From: Lachnospiraceae bacterium
Lineage (GTDB): Bacteria; Bacillota; Clostridia; Lachnospirales; Lachnospiraceae
NCBI GenBank assembly: GCA_017634975.1
Contig: JAGBMJ010000025.1
Location: forward strand, 124,001-188,000
Length of the DNA: 64,000 nucleotides
Reading direction: 5' to 3'
Shown here: positions 56,583-64,000 of the stretch, piece by piece
Layout: the number at the start of each line of letters is the position of its first letter
Numbering within the stretch: the stretch's first letter is position 1
Made by a program: the position numbers and the translations under genes
The notes under the pieces: model-generated
What the model was told of the DNA's origin: nothing
Database searches by the model: none
Seen by the model: the letters and a program-made list of their open reading frames with translations, nothing else

Positions 56583-57482
56583 ATGTACGACATCATCATC
56601 ATAGGAGCAGGAACGGCAGGACTTTCCGCCGCAATCTACGGCCTGCGTGCAGGCAAAAAAGTCCTTGTTCTGGAGCAGCTGAGCTATGGCGGCCAGATCA
56701 TCAATACGCCGGAGATCGAGAACTACCCGGGCATCAGGAATATTTCCGGTTTCGATTTTGCGACCAGCCTGTATGAGCAGGCAACCGCATTGGGGGCCGA
56801 AGTAAAGTACGAGCAGGTGACCGGCATCACAGACGGCGCGGAGAAGCAGGTAACCACTACAGAGGGAACCTATTCCTGCAAGGCGATCATCATCGCGACA
56901 GGGGCCAAGAACCGTCCTTTGGGATTGGATCGTGAGACAGAACTGGTTGGCGGCGGCGTATCCTACTGTGCGACCTGTGACGGCGCATTTTATAAGAAAC
57001 GTCCGGTCGCAGTAAACGGCGGCGGAAATACGGCGCTGGAGGATGCCCTGTTCCTTTCCGGCTATTGCAGCAAGGTCTATCTGATCCATCGCCGGGATAC
57101 CTTCCGCGGGGAAGTGAAACAGGTCGAGCAGCTTAAGGCTAAGGAAAATGTCGAATTCGTTTTGAATTCCACCGTAACGGCACTGCTTGGTGAAGATCAG
57201 GTGGAAGGCATCGAGGTAACCGACAAGCTCACAGGAGAGAAGCGCACCCTGCAGGTAGACGGACTCTTTATCGCGATCGGCCAGATGCCGGAGAACGCAG
57301 TATTTGCACCGCTTATCAACCTGGATCCGGCGGGATATGTTGTAGCCGGGGAAGACTGTAAGACCAATGTGGAAGGCATCTATGCCGCCGGTGACTGCCG
57401 TACCAAGGCGGTACGCCAGCTTACCACCGCAGCAGCGGACGGTGCCGTTGCCGCCCTTGCAGCCTGTGCCTACATCGGCTAA
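56583..57482 (+). CDS. trxB: Thioredoxin reductase
   Basis: 299 residues. FAD-binding GAGTAGLSAAIYG at ~8-20, the redox-active CATC pair in SYCATCDGAF (~130-139), an NAD(P)H-binding GGGNTALEDAL region (~149-159) and the closing FAD motif GIYAAGDCR. Complete low-molecular-weight TrxB that reduces thioredoxin with NADPH. TAGGAG precedes the start. It is followed closely by an OhrR-like regulator gene, and an operator-like dyad sits over its promoter. Confidence 0.97.
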   Translation: MYDIIIIGAGTAGLSAAIYGLRAGKKVLVLEQLSYGGQIINTPEIENYPGIRNISGFDFATSLYEQATALGAEVKYEQVTGITDGAEKQVTTTEGTYSCKAIIIATGAKNRPLGLDRETELVGGGVSYCATCDGAFYKKRPVAVNGGGNTALEDALFLSGYCSKVYLIHRRDTFRGEVKQVEQLKAKENVEFVLNSTVTALLGEDQVEGIEVTDKLTGEKRTLQVDGLFIAIGQMPENAVFAPLINLDPAGYVVAGEDCKTNVEGIYAAGDCRTKAVRQLTTAAADGAVAALAACAYIG

Positions 57483-57487
57483 AAACA

Positions 57488-57577
57488 TCTCGCCTTCCCT
57501 TGAGGGCGCTAAGCGTCAGTGGCGCTTGTTCAGCGAGGATCGAGCCGGCAGGCGAGACAGGTGTCGCCGAAGGCGAC
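57488..57577. other. Structured intergenic stretch between trxB and the regulator gene
   Basis: TCTCGCCT (57488-57495) pairs with AGGCGAGA (57550-57557). Inside are AAGCG/CGCTT pairs, and GTCGCC-GAA-GGCGAC (57563-57577) forms a perfect small hairpin. There is no T run. It may be another degenerate intergenic repeat or a folded leader. Confidence 0.4.
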
Positions 57578-57628
57578 GGTTGAGGTGTAAAATGAGCAAT
57601 AATACTCTTTTAAGGATAAATTGCTGCT

Positions 57629-58195
57629 ATGTCGAAGAAGGAAAAAAAAGCCAAAAAAGAGAAATCAAAAAAAGGTCTGATCTCGTCTGAAACCGCGCGG
57701 GAATATGTGACTCATACCGGACCGGATCTGTCGGATACCGACGGGATGCAGAAGCTGTCGAAGGCGGATGGCGATGATTGCCTGAAACTGGAGAACCAGC
57801 TTTGTTTCCCGCTGTATGCCTGTGCGAAAGAAGTGGTGCGCCGCTATCGTCCCCTGTTGGATCCCTTTGATCTGACCTATACCCAGTACATCGTGATGAT
57901 GGTGCTCTGGTCGGAAAAGCAGATCAATGTAAAGACCCTGGGTGAAAAGCTTTATCTTGACTCGGGTACGCTCACGCCCCTGCTCAAGAAGCTGGAAAGC
58001 AAGGGTTATGTGAAACGTGAACGTTCCCTGCAGGATGAACGAAATCTGAACGTGTCCATTACCGAAGAAGGTGAACGACTCAAATCCCTGCTGCATGATG
58101 TGCCCGCTTCGATGCAGGCGTGTGTGTGTCTTGAGGAAAAGGAGGCAATGGAACTGCACCGTCTCTTGAATAAAATACTGAAGGTGATTAAATGA
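57629..58195 (+). CDS. ohrR: OhrR-like MarR family redox-sensing repressor
   Basis: 188 residues. The winged-helix domain (~55-188) has the OhrR hallmarks: LENQLCFPLYACAKEVVR with the peroxide-reactive Cys (~58), YRPLLDPFDLTYTQYIVM, LGEKLYLDSGTLTPLLKKLE and the wing RSLQDERNLNVSIT. OhrR proteins repress until an organic peroxide oxidises the Cys. The N-terminus bears ~50 extra residues with a Lys-rich head; an internal ATG at 57746 would give a normal-length protein, but no better ribosome site marks it. Position after trxB and operator-like sites before trxA and trxB suggest it controls the thioredoxin system. Its stop overlaps the ispE start (ATGA). Confidence 0.82.
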   Translation: MSKKEKKAKKEKSKKGLISSETAREYVTHTGPDLSDTDGMQKLSKADGDDCLKLENQLCFPLYACAKEVVRRYRPLLDPFDLTYTQYIVMMVLWSEKQINVKTLGEKLYLDSGTLTPLLKKLESKGYVKRERSLQDERNLNVSITEEGERLKSLLHDVPASMQACVCLEEKEAMELHRLLNKILKVIK

Positions 58196-59118
58196 AAGAA
58201 ACAGAGATCAGGGAACTGACCCTGAAAGCATATGCAAAGATCAATCTGGTGCTGGACATCACCGGACGGCGTCCCGACGGTTATCACGATCTGGCTTCGG
58301 TGATGCAGGAGATCGGGTTGTACGATACCGTAACGATACGGAAAACAGCGACTGGCATAAAACTGAAGGTGGAATTTGATGATGGCGTGGAGCGTGGCTT
58401 CTCCCTGGTGCCGGACGATACGAAAAATCTGGCTTACCGAGCCGCGGAGCTGCTTTTAAGCGATGCCAAAGTGGATGGCGGAGTGGAGATCATCCTGCAC
58501 AAGAATATCCCGGTCGCGGCGGGCCTGGCGGGCGGCAGTACCGATGCAGCTACCGTACTGCGCGGCATTAATGTCCTCTATGACCTGTATTATGATACCG
58601 GCCGTCTGTGCGAACTGGGCGTAAAGCTCGGAGCTGACGTACCGTTCTGTATCGTGGGCGGGACGATGCTTGCGGAAGGCATCGGTGAGAAGCTGCAGGC
58701 ACTGTCGATCCCGGGATCGGTCTATGTACTGCTGGCAAAGCCGCCGGTCGCGGTATCGACAAAGGAAGTGTATCAGGCGTATGATAAACTTCTGGAAGAG
58801 GATCCGCCGGAACTTGCCGATATCGAAAAGGTAAAGAGTGCGATCGAAAAGGGCGATGCGCCTGCCCTGGCATCCTGCCTGTATAATGCATTGGCGCTGG
58901 TAACGGAGCCGCTGCATCCCGAGATCGTGGCCCTTCGCGAAGAAATCCTGAAGGAAGGTGCTAAGGGTGCGCTGATGAGCGGATCCGGACCTTCGGTCTT
59001 CGGACTGTATGACGATCTTGCGGCAGCCAAAGCAGCGGCAGACCGTCTGCAGGAACGTTTCCCGGAAGTTTTTTTCGCGGCAGTGCCGTTTTGCTATAAC
59101 CATAAGGAGCTTGACTAG
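58192..59118 (+). CDS. ispE: 4-diphosphocytidyl-2-C-methyl-D-erythritol kinase
   Basis: 308 residues, a GHMP kinase. The substrate motif AYAKINLVLDITGRRPDGYH (residues ~10-29), the ATP-binding loop PVAAGLAGGSTDAATVL (~105-121) and the C-terminal MSGSGPSVFGLY (~262-273) are intact. It phosphorylates CDP-methylerythritol in the non-mevalonate isoprenoid pathway, which also feeds undecaprenyl phosphate for the surface polymers here. It is translationally coupled to the upstream regulator gene by a four-base overlap. Confidence 0.97.
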   Translation: MKETEIRELTLKAYAKINLVLDITGRRPDGYHDLASVMQEIGLYDTVTIRKTATGIKLKVEFDDGVERGFSLVPDDTKNLAYRAAELLLSDAKVDGGVEIILHKNIPVAAGLAGGSTDAATVLRGINVLYDLYYDTGRLCELGVKLGADVPFCIVGGTMLAEGIGEKLQALSIPGSVYVLLAKPPVAVSTKEVYQAYDKLLEEDPPELADIEKVKSAIEKGDAPALASCLYNALALVTEPLHPEIVALREEILKEGAKGALMSGSGPSVFGLYDDLAAAKAAADRLQERFPEVFFAAVPFCYNHKELD

Positions 59119-59121
59119 ACA

Positions 59122-59574
59122 ATGACAAAAGATGTACTGATCTCGATCAAGGGGCTGCAGTTTGAAGGCCCTATGGATGACCGTCACGAGCAGGTGGAAC
59201 TGATCGTGGCCGGAAGTTATTATTTCAAGAACGGCGTACATTACCTGATGTACGATGAACAGATGGAGGGCTTCCCGGAGCCGTCCCGCACGATGATCCG
59301 GATCTCACCGGAGCGCGTGGAGATGTCCAAACAGGGTGGCTTCGCCGTATCCATGATCTTTATCGAAGGCCAAAAAAACATGAGCAGTTACCGTACACCG
59401 TTCGGTAACATGATGATGGCTGTCGATACCACCGACATTCACATTGATGAAACCGAGGACAGTCTGGATCTGGAGATCCTCTATCATCTGGATATGAACT
59501 ACGAATTCTTTGCAGAATGCCGCGTTCAGATCCGCGCATGCTCCAAGGAAGCGGGAGCCGTATTATTCAAATGA
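59122..59574 (+). CDS. DUF1934 (YwiB-like) beta-barrel protein
   Basis: 150 residues, three bases after ispE. All-beta pattern with DVLISIKGLQ start, GSYYFKNGVHYLMYDEQ and GNMMMAVDTTDIHID strands, and ending LDLEILYHLDMNYEFFAECR (20 residues), as in DUF1934 proteins, which adopt a lipocalin-like barrel. The family is common in Firmicutes and its function is unknown. No signal peptide, so it is cytoplasmic. A bidirectional terminator follows. Confidence 0.88.
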   Translation: MTKDVLISIKGLQFEGPMDDRHEQVELIVAGSYYFKNGVHYLMYDEQMEGFPEPSRTMIRISPERVEMSKQGGFAVSMIFIEGQKNMSSYRTPFGNMMMAVDTTDIHIDETEDSLDLEILYHLDMNYEFFAECRVQIRACSKEAGAVLFK

Positions 59575-59613
59575 TCCCCTTACCGCCTTCTTTGAACAAC
59601 CAAATACTCAAAT

Positions 59614-59643
59614 AAAAAACGGAATCTTATGATTCCGTTTTTT
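59614..59643. terminator. Bidirectional rho-independent terminator
   Basis: AAAAAACGGAATC (59614-59626) and GATTCCGTTTTTT (59631-59643) form a perfect 13-bp stem with a 4-base loop, with T runs in both directions, between convergent genes. Confidence 0.93.
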
Positions 59644-59656
59644 GTTTCATAATATT

Positions 59657-60133
59657 TTACTTCAGCGGCTTCGCTCCTGCCTTTTCCTGCATCTTCTCCA
59701 CCCACTGCTTAAACTTGCTCTTTTTCTTGACATCCTTCTGGATCTTGGTACCGTGGATACCCTTCACACCCACCAGATACATACCGCTCACTTCCGCCTT
59801 GATCTCCTTCTTAACCGGAACCAGATCGAAAATGCCTTCATCACAGAACAGGGTCATGATCTGCGGACCGATCTTTACCTTTACGAGCGGCGCCTTCATA
59901 TTGCGGGAGATCTTCGGCATCTGAGCCATCACTTCCGCCGGCAGTTTGGCCTCCTTGAGCTTCATCCGTTTCTTGTCAATGACCAGCAGCGATACGGTCT
60001 GCTTGTTCGCCTCGATCATTGCTTTCTGTTCATCCTGCTTGGCCTGCATCTTCTTGCCGGCAAAATACAGCAGTACCATCAATATGATAAATATAACCAA
60101 AACAACAATAAATATGATCCAACCGGTACTCAT
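59657..60133 (-). CDS. Small single-pass membrane protein of unknown function
   Basis: 158 residues on the minus strand, with AAAGGAGA at good distance before the ATG. An N-terminal membrane helix (~5-26, GWIIFIVVLVIFIILMVLLY) is followed by a basic charged cytoplasmic region. That region has beta-like segments (TVSLLVIDKKRMKLKEAKLP, GPQIMTLFCDEGIFDLVPV) and a Lys-rich end. I do not recognise a named domain. It shares only the bidirectional terminator with its neighbour. Confidence 0.8.
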   Translation of the reverse strand: MSTGWIIFIVVLVIFIILMVLLYFAGKKMQAKQDEQKAMIEANKQTVSLLVIDKKRMKLKEAKLPAEVMAQMPKISRNMKAPLVKVKIGPQIMTLFCDEGIFDLVPVKKEIKAEVSGMYLVGVKGIHGTKIQKDVKKKSKFKQWVEKMQEKAGAKPLK

Positions 60134-60237
60134 CAGAAAAATTCTCCTTTACATCTGGCAAAATCAAAACATAACCTTTCAAAGTATATCATTTCTTTTA
60201 AAAGTATGCAACTATAAACGTCCCTGTGCCTCGCCAC

Positions 60238-60265
60238 TTGCATTCCTGTGGATTTCTGCTAAAAT
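60238..60265 (+). promoter_or_regulatory. Promoter for the FakA-domain gene
   Basis: TTGCAT at 60238-60243, a 16-base spacer and TAAAAT at 60260-60265 with an extended -10 TG (60257-60258). The bases just upstream (60218-60236, CGTCCCTGTGCCTCGCC) look like a decayed half of the palindromes at 56 kb. Confidence 0.55.
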
Positions 60266-60298
60266 AGAACAAGCAAAAATACCGAAGGGAGTACTGCA

Positions 60299-60565
60299 AT
60301 GGCTGAACAATCGATTGAATTTCGTTATGACACCCAGCTTCTGATCGACGGGGAGGATCTCGACGAGGACGAAGTAAACGATTATATTAAAGAGCATTTC
60401 AAGGGCGACTGCCTGCTGGCAGTAGGTGGTGACGGGGATCCCATCAAGATCCACTATCATACCAATGAACCGTGGCTTGTACTGGAGTACTGCCGCAGCC
60501 TGGGCGAGATCTACGATATCGTCGTAGAAGACATGGATCGTCAGGCAAGAGGGCTGCATGGCTAA
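60299..60565 (+). CDS. Stand-alone small domain resembling the C-terminal part of FakA/DAK-type proteins
   Basis: 88 residues from ATG 60299 (GGGAG upstream). The pattern YDTQLLIDGEDLDEDEV, then FKGDCLLAVGGDGDPIKIHYHTN and GEIYDIVVEDMDRQ (quoted in pieces) matches the region of fatty-acid kinase FakA (DAK/DegV-associated proteins) that reads YxTEFLI, GDSLVVVxDDxxVKVHVHTNxP and NMxxQ. In FakA this domain is part of a protein of ~550 residues. Here it is separate, with no kinase domain nearby. It could be a regulatory or phosphate-handling partner of a remote protein. The downstream membrane protein gene overlaps by eight bases. Confidence 0.72.
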   Translation: MAEQSIEFRYDTQLLIDGEDLDEDEVNDYIKEHFKGDCLLAVGGDGDPIKIHYHTNEPWLVLEYCRSLGEIYDIVVEDMDRQARGLHG

Positions 60566-62003
60566 GCAAAAGGCTCTGAGCCGGAAACAACAGGTTCAGA
60601 AGTATCTTACAGCGGAAAATGTCATCCTTTTTTTGACGATGCTTTTACCGCTTTTTTCTGTATATTACGATGATGCCAATTCGATCATACGACAGGGCAT
60701 GAATGTCTGGGAAGCGCTGTTTTCCGGGCGTTTTTTTCATTATTTCAGTCTATGCAATGAAAGCGTGCAGCAGGGGCTGATGGTACACCAGGCTAACTAT
60801 GGCCTGGTGATGAACCTGATCCTTGCCGTATGGAATCTGCCGCTTTGGATCGCGGAAAAGGCGGCCGGTGGTAATATCCTGGATCATTTTGCGGCGCGCG
60901 TGTGGGGCAAGAGCGAGATGCTGCTCTGCGCTTGGATCTGTATGGGACTGTTAAAACGTATCGCCGGTAAGTTTGGGTTTGACGAGAAGAAGAAGCAGCT
61001 GCTGGGATTTTTGTTCCTGACCAGTGCATGGCTGGTGCTCGGTGCGTTGGTGGTGGCGCAGATCGATATCATCTGTATGGTCTTTATACTGCTGGCATTT
61101 GAAGCATTTCTGGACGAGAACACCCGGAAATTCCTGCTTTTTTTTACTCTTTCCGTACTGACCAAAGAGTTCGCAATATTCGTATTTCTTCCCATTATAC
61201 TTTTGAAAGAAAAGAATCTGATCCGGGCAGGCGTTGCAATGGTACTGCCGTTTGCGGTATCCGTTTTACTGAACCTGCCGTTCAAATGGGCGGATCCTGC
61301 GGGAGCAGCCCTGAAAAAACCGCGTACGTGGGTAATGATCGACCAGCTTACCCGTATGCGCATCACACTCTTTGGTGAGATCCGGATCCCGGCATTTTTT
61401 ATCGCCTTAGCGGCGGTGGTCGTGGTTTCCTATATGACGGTGGTTCCGGACAAAAAGGAGCTGCCCAAATGGATGACCTATATGGGCTTGATCGGAATGC
61501 TGCCGGTTTTTGTATGTGCTTATTCTTATCCGTACTGGGGGGCATTACTGCTTCCGTTTGTACTGCTGCTGATGCTGTGGGAGGACGACAAGCGATTCCT
61601 GAAACTGTTTCTGGAGACAGCGGCAATCCTGTCACTGATCGTAGCGGATATGATCGAGTTTCCCTGGGTATTCCAGATGGTTGGCGGCATGCTGCCGGAT
61701 TTCCTGTTCGGACTGCAGGGAGAGGCACCCGGTATCACAGAACAGATCAGTGAGTTTTTAAAACAGGATATGTATTTCAATATGTGGACACTGGCTTATG
61801 CACCGTTTGTGGTGTGGCTGATCGACAGCCTGATCCGCTTCTGGCCGGGGCGGAAGGCAGACACGGCAAAAACGGCAATAAAAGCTTCTGCAAACGACTG
61901 GATCGACGGAACCGACCGGAGCATTCGTATCCTCGCCATCCTCCGGGCGATCGGTGCTTTCGTTTTATGTGATATTGAGATCTTTCTGATACTGATTTTA
62001 TAG
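60558..62003 (+). CDS. Polytopic membrane protein, GT-C (GT87-like) glycosyltransferase candidate
   Basis: 481 residues with about ten hydrophobic segments. The first loop contains YYDDANSIIRQGMNVWEAL (19 residues), with the acidic pair DD after the first helix as in GT-C transferases that use polyprenyl-phosphate sugars. Later the WVMIDQLTRMRITL segment lies in an extracytoplasmic loop. The next gene encodes a GT2-GtrA fusion, the sort of enzyme that makes and flips a polyprenyl-linked sugar, so the two may act in sequence on a surface glycan. Family assignment is by topology and context only. Confidence 0.62.
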   Translation: MAKQKALSRKQQVQKYLTAENVILFLTMLLPLFSVYYDDANSIIRQGMNVWEALFSGRFFHYFSLCNESVQQGLMVHQANYGLVMNLILAVWNLPLWIAEKAAGGNILDHFAARVWGKSEMLLCAWICMGLLKRIAGKFGFDEKKKQLLGFLFLTSAWLVLGALVVAQIDIICMVFILLAFEAFLDENTRKFLLFFTLSVLTKEFAIFVFLPIILLKEKNLIRAGVAMVLPFAVSVLLNLPFKWADPAGAALKKPRTWVMIDQLTRMRITLFGEIRIPAFFIALAAVVVVSYMTVVPDKKELPKWMTYMGLIGMLPVFVCAYSYPYWGALLLPFVLLLMLWEDDKRFLKLFLETAAILSLIVADMIEFPWVFQMVGGMLPDFLFGLQGEAPGITEQISEFLKQDMYFNMWTLAYAPFVVWLIDSLIRFWPGRKADTAKTAIKASANDWIDGTDRSIRILAILRAIGAFVLCDIEIFLILIL

Positions 62004-62016
62004 AAGATACAAATAT

Positions 62017-63111
62017 ATGAAAAACAAAGAATCCGTCTCCCCTACAATTCAAGATATTCTCGCCCTGATCCCGGCCTACAATCCGGACAAGGGTATGATC
62101 ACTCTGGTAGAAGAACTGGCAGAGCATTTTTTGCATATCGTGATCGTCGATGATGGCTGCGGGGAGACCTTTGCGCCGATCTTTGAGAAGGTGTCTGTAT
62201 TTCCGCAGGTAGTGATCCTTAGGCATGAAGAGAATAAGGGCAAGGGCCGTGCAATCAAGACGGGCTTTTCCTATATCACAGATCACTATCCGGACGCAGC
62301 AGGCGTAGTCACCTTGGATGCGGACGGGCAGCATACAGTGGCGGATACGCTGAAATGCTGTGAAAAATTCCTGGAAAATCCGGAGGGGATCGTTTTCGGC
62401 TGCAGGGACTTCGCCTCGGATCTGCAGATCCCGGCGCGCAGCCGTTTCGGCAACCGGCTGACCAGCCGCCTGATGAAGTTCTTTTGCGATATCTCCCTGT
62501 CGGATACCCAGACCGGGCTGCGTGTGCATTCCATGAGTTATCTTCCGCAGCTTTTGGAAGTCGAGGGAGAGCGTTACGAATACGAGATGAACGTGATCTT
62601 TTATCTGAAGGAAGCAAACGTTCCTTTCACGGAAGTGCCCATTGAGGTCATCTATCTCAATAATAATGAGAGTTCCCATTTCAATCCGATCGTGGACTCG
62701 TATAAGATATACAAGGTCTTCTTCAAGTTCTGCATCTCGTCCTTCGGGTCTGCCATTCTGGACTATCTGCTCTTTATGCTGATGATAGCACTGTTGGGAA
62801 AGTATGCTGCGGAAGGCTCTTTTGCACATACGTATTACATTGAGATCTCCACGGTGATCGCCAGGATTTGCTCCGGGCTGTTTAATTACAATTTTAACCG
62901 AAAGATCTTTCGATCAAGAGAAGGCGTGGTCTCCTCCGGTTCACGTTATCTGCTGCTGTGGCTGGTGCAGATGTGCATATCCGCGATGGCGGTCAAAGGT
63001 CTGGTATTTCTGGCCGGCGGTCTCGAATGGCTGATCAAGCCGGTGGTCGATACCATGCTGTTCTTTCTCAGCTACAAGATCCAGCAGCTCTGGGTCTTCC
63101 GTAAAAAATAG
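62017..63111 (+). CDS. GT2 glycosyltransferase fused to GtrA-like flippase domain
   Basis: 364 residues. The N-terminal GT2 domain (~10-235) carries ALIPAYNPDKGM, IVDDGCGE and the metal-binding DADGQH. The C-terminal GtrA domain (~240-364) has four helices and ends LSYKIQQLWVFRKK with the typical NYNFNRKIF loop. GT2 enzymes of this type attach a sugar to undecaprenyl phosphate, and GtrA proteins are proposed to flip it. Having both in one chain is a known arrangement. It starts 13 bases after the GT-C-like gene and ends that operon. Confidence 0.9.
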   Translation: MKNKESVSPTIQDILALIPAYNPDKGMITLVEELAEHFLHIVIVDDGCGETFAPIFEKVSVFPQVVILRHEENKGKGRAIKTGFSYITDHYPDAAGVVTLDADGQHTVADTLKCCEKFLENPEGIVFGCRDFASDLQIPARSRFGNRLTSRLMKFFCDISLSDTQTGLRVHSMSYLPQLLEVEGERYEYEMNVIFYLKEANVPFTEVPIEVIYLNNNESSHFNPIVDSYKIYKVFFKFCISSFGSAILDYLLFMLMIALLGKYAAEGSFAHTYYIEISTVIARICSGLFNYNFNRKIFRSREGVVSSGSRYLLLWLVQMCISAMAVKGLVFLAGGLEWLIKPVVDTMLFFLSYKIQQLWVFRKK

Positions 63112-63188
63112 TTTTATAACTGTAAAAATCGCCCGGAGCACTTGCTGATGAGGACGTAAGAAAACATAAATTCAGTTACATAATTCAT

Positions 63189-63216
63189 AAAAAAGGGGTG
63201 TTTACCCTTTTTTTTT
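63189..63216 (+). terminator. Rho-independent terminator
   Basis: AAAAAAGGG (63189-63197) and CCCTTTTTT (63205-63213) with a 7-base loop, followed by more T. The bases 63112-63188 hold nothing else recognisable. Confidence 0.75.
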
Positions 63217-63235
63217 CTGTATAATTTTACTGAAA

Positions 63236-63246
63236 TATGCTATAAT
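63236..63246 (+). promoter_or_regulatory. Extended -10 promoter element
   Basis: TGCTATAAT (63238-63246) is a perfect extended -10. No good -35 is seen at the usual distance. Confidence 0.5.
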
Positions 63247-63274
63247 ATACAGTAGTTAAGGGGAATGCGTGCTT

Positions 63275-64000
63275 ATGAGATCTGGTATTTTGCGTAAAAT
63301 CGGAATATATGGTGTTTTGGCTGCGACAACACTCACGATGTTGTTATTGCCGATGTCCTCGGATGCGGCAGCAGTTGTTACCACCGGCGTGGTCAGCAAC
63401 AATATCCATGATAACGATTATACGCAGTACAGGCAGGTGGCTCAGAGCTACCTGTGCAATAACGGGGATGGCACCTTAAGCCGCGTGGAAAATTTCGGCG
63501 ACATCGTTATGGTGGAATACTTTGACGGCACCTACAACGTGATCGGGCACAAATTCCTGAAAATGGAGCTGCCGAAATTTGGCGGCTGCTGGTGCGGCGC
63601 AAAATATAATTATGTGCTTTTCGGTCAGGACAATCCGGAGAAAAAGGGCGATGTGGAGTGCATCCGCGTTGTCCAGTATAATAAAAACTGGGACCGTGTG
63701 GGGGCTCTTTCCATTAAGAACTGCTATACCACGATCCCGTTTGACGAATGTAATACGGATATGACGGAGTACGGGGATGAGCTGTATATCCGTATGGGCC
63801 ACAGGACCTATGACGACCGGCAGGCAACGATGACCATCGCGATGCGTCAGTCCAACCGCAGCAAGATCCAGGTACAGGCCAATGTAGCTGCGGGATCCGG
63901 TGCCTACGGGGATGTGGTCGCCACCTTTATCGACAGTTCCGATGAAAAGATCGTGACCGTGGACCACAGCTTAAACTATCCGAGAGGGATCAATGCTTCG
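63275..64000 (+). CDS. Secreted protein of unknown function, beta-propeller-like (3' end outside window)
   Basis: Open to the window edge, 242 codons seen from ATG 63275. An in-frame GTG at 63269 is better spaced from AAGGGGA and may be the true start. Signal peptide to about residue 33 (ends SSDAAA). The mature part has repeated beta-strand words (NFGDIVMVEYFDG, YNYVLFGQDNPEKKG, IRVVQYNKNWDRVG, EYGDELYIRMGHRTY) that suggest a propeller or Kelch-like fold, and several Cys. The shared module of the 6-44 kb array is not present in the visible part; whether one lies further downstream cannot be seen. No function is assigned. Confidence 0.75.
   Translation, partial: MRSGILRKIGIYGVLAATTLTMLLLPMSSDAAAVVTTGVVSNNIHDNDYTQYRQVAQSYLCNNGDGTLSRVENFGDIVMVEYFDGTYNVIGHKFLKMELPKFGGCWCGAKYNYVLFGQDNPEKKGDVECIRVVQYNKNWDRVGALSIKNCYTTIPFDECNTDMTEYGDELYIRMGHRTYDDRQATMTIAMRQSNRSKIQVQANVAAGSGAYGDVVATFIDSSDEKIVTVDHSLNYPRGINAS

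Noticed and set aside
63137-63165. Hammerhead-ribozyme-like word CTGATGAGGACGTAAGAAA
   Set aside because: The core words resemble CTGATGA and GAAA, but no stem II pairs between them and flanking stems I and III are not evident.

Overview
The window comes from a low-to-mid GC Gram-positive anaerobe of the Clostridia, most likely Lachnospiraceae. This is inferred from the grpE-dnaK-dnaJ operon under a CIRCE operator, sigma-A type promoters with 16-18 bp spacers, a DUF1934 (YwiB-like) gene, an OhrR-type MarR regulator, Big_2/Ig-like surface proteins and papain-type (C1A) surface peptidases. No species can be named from the sequence alone. No rRNA, tRNA, CRISPR array, integrase or transposase was seen.

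Region 1 (1-6300) is a tightly packed, partly overlapping operon for envelope polysaccharide work. It holds the 3' end of a DUF6056-like membrane protein, an acyltransferase-3-like/DUF6056-like fusion, a GtrB-like polyprenyl-phosphate glycosyltransferase, an MBOAT O-acyltransferase and its SGNH-like partner. Region 2 (6301-43980) is the striking part. Eleven secreted proteins share one ~200-230 residue module, made of about six short aromatic/glycine repeats. The module is carried by a small stand-alone protein, three C1A peptidases with a lectin-like domain, a three-Ig/Big_2 protein, a PPC-domain protein, a GH9 glucanase, an Fn3-like protein, a BspA-like leucine-rich-repeat protein, a 3027-residue giant with about 24 Ig-like domains, and a beta-helix protein. 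Most are separate transcription units with their own promoter and terminator, and one minus-strand membrane glycosyltransferase-like gene interrupts them. No LPXTG, SLH, dockerin or C-terminal membrane anchor is visible in these proteins.

Region 3 (44044-51703) is a surface polysaccharide assembly locus. It encodes a WecG/TagA-type glycosyltransferase fused to membrane helices, a polyprenyl-phosphate sugar-1-phosphate transferase, an LCP (LytR-CpsA-Psr) polymer transferase and two Wzz-like chain-length proteins. Region 4 (51743-60133) is housekeeping: grpE-dnaK-dnaJ, trxA, trxB, an OhrR-like redox regulator with matching operator-like sites before both trx genes, ispE, a DUF1934 gene and a small membrane protein. 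Region 5 (60238-64000) holds a stand-alone FakA-type domain protein, a GT-C-like membrane protein, a GT2-GtrA fusion and the start of a secreted protein.

My main proposal is that the shared module is an undescribed, non-covalent surface-anchoring domain of the cell-wall-binding-repeat type. Its ligand may be a wall polymer made by the flanking loci (assembly at 44-51 kb, O-acylation at 3-6 kb). The layout would resemble, but not be homologous to, the SLH/pyruvylated-polymer and CWB2/PSII systems. The repeated module, its architectures and the gene order are read directly from the sequence. The ligand and the anchoring role are inference.
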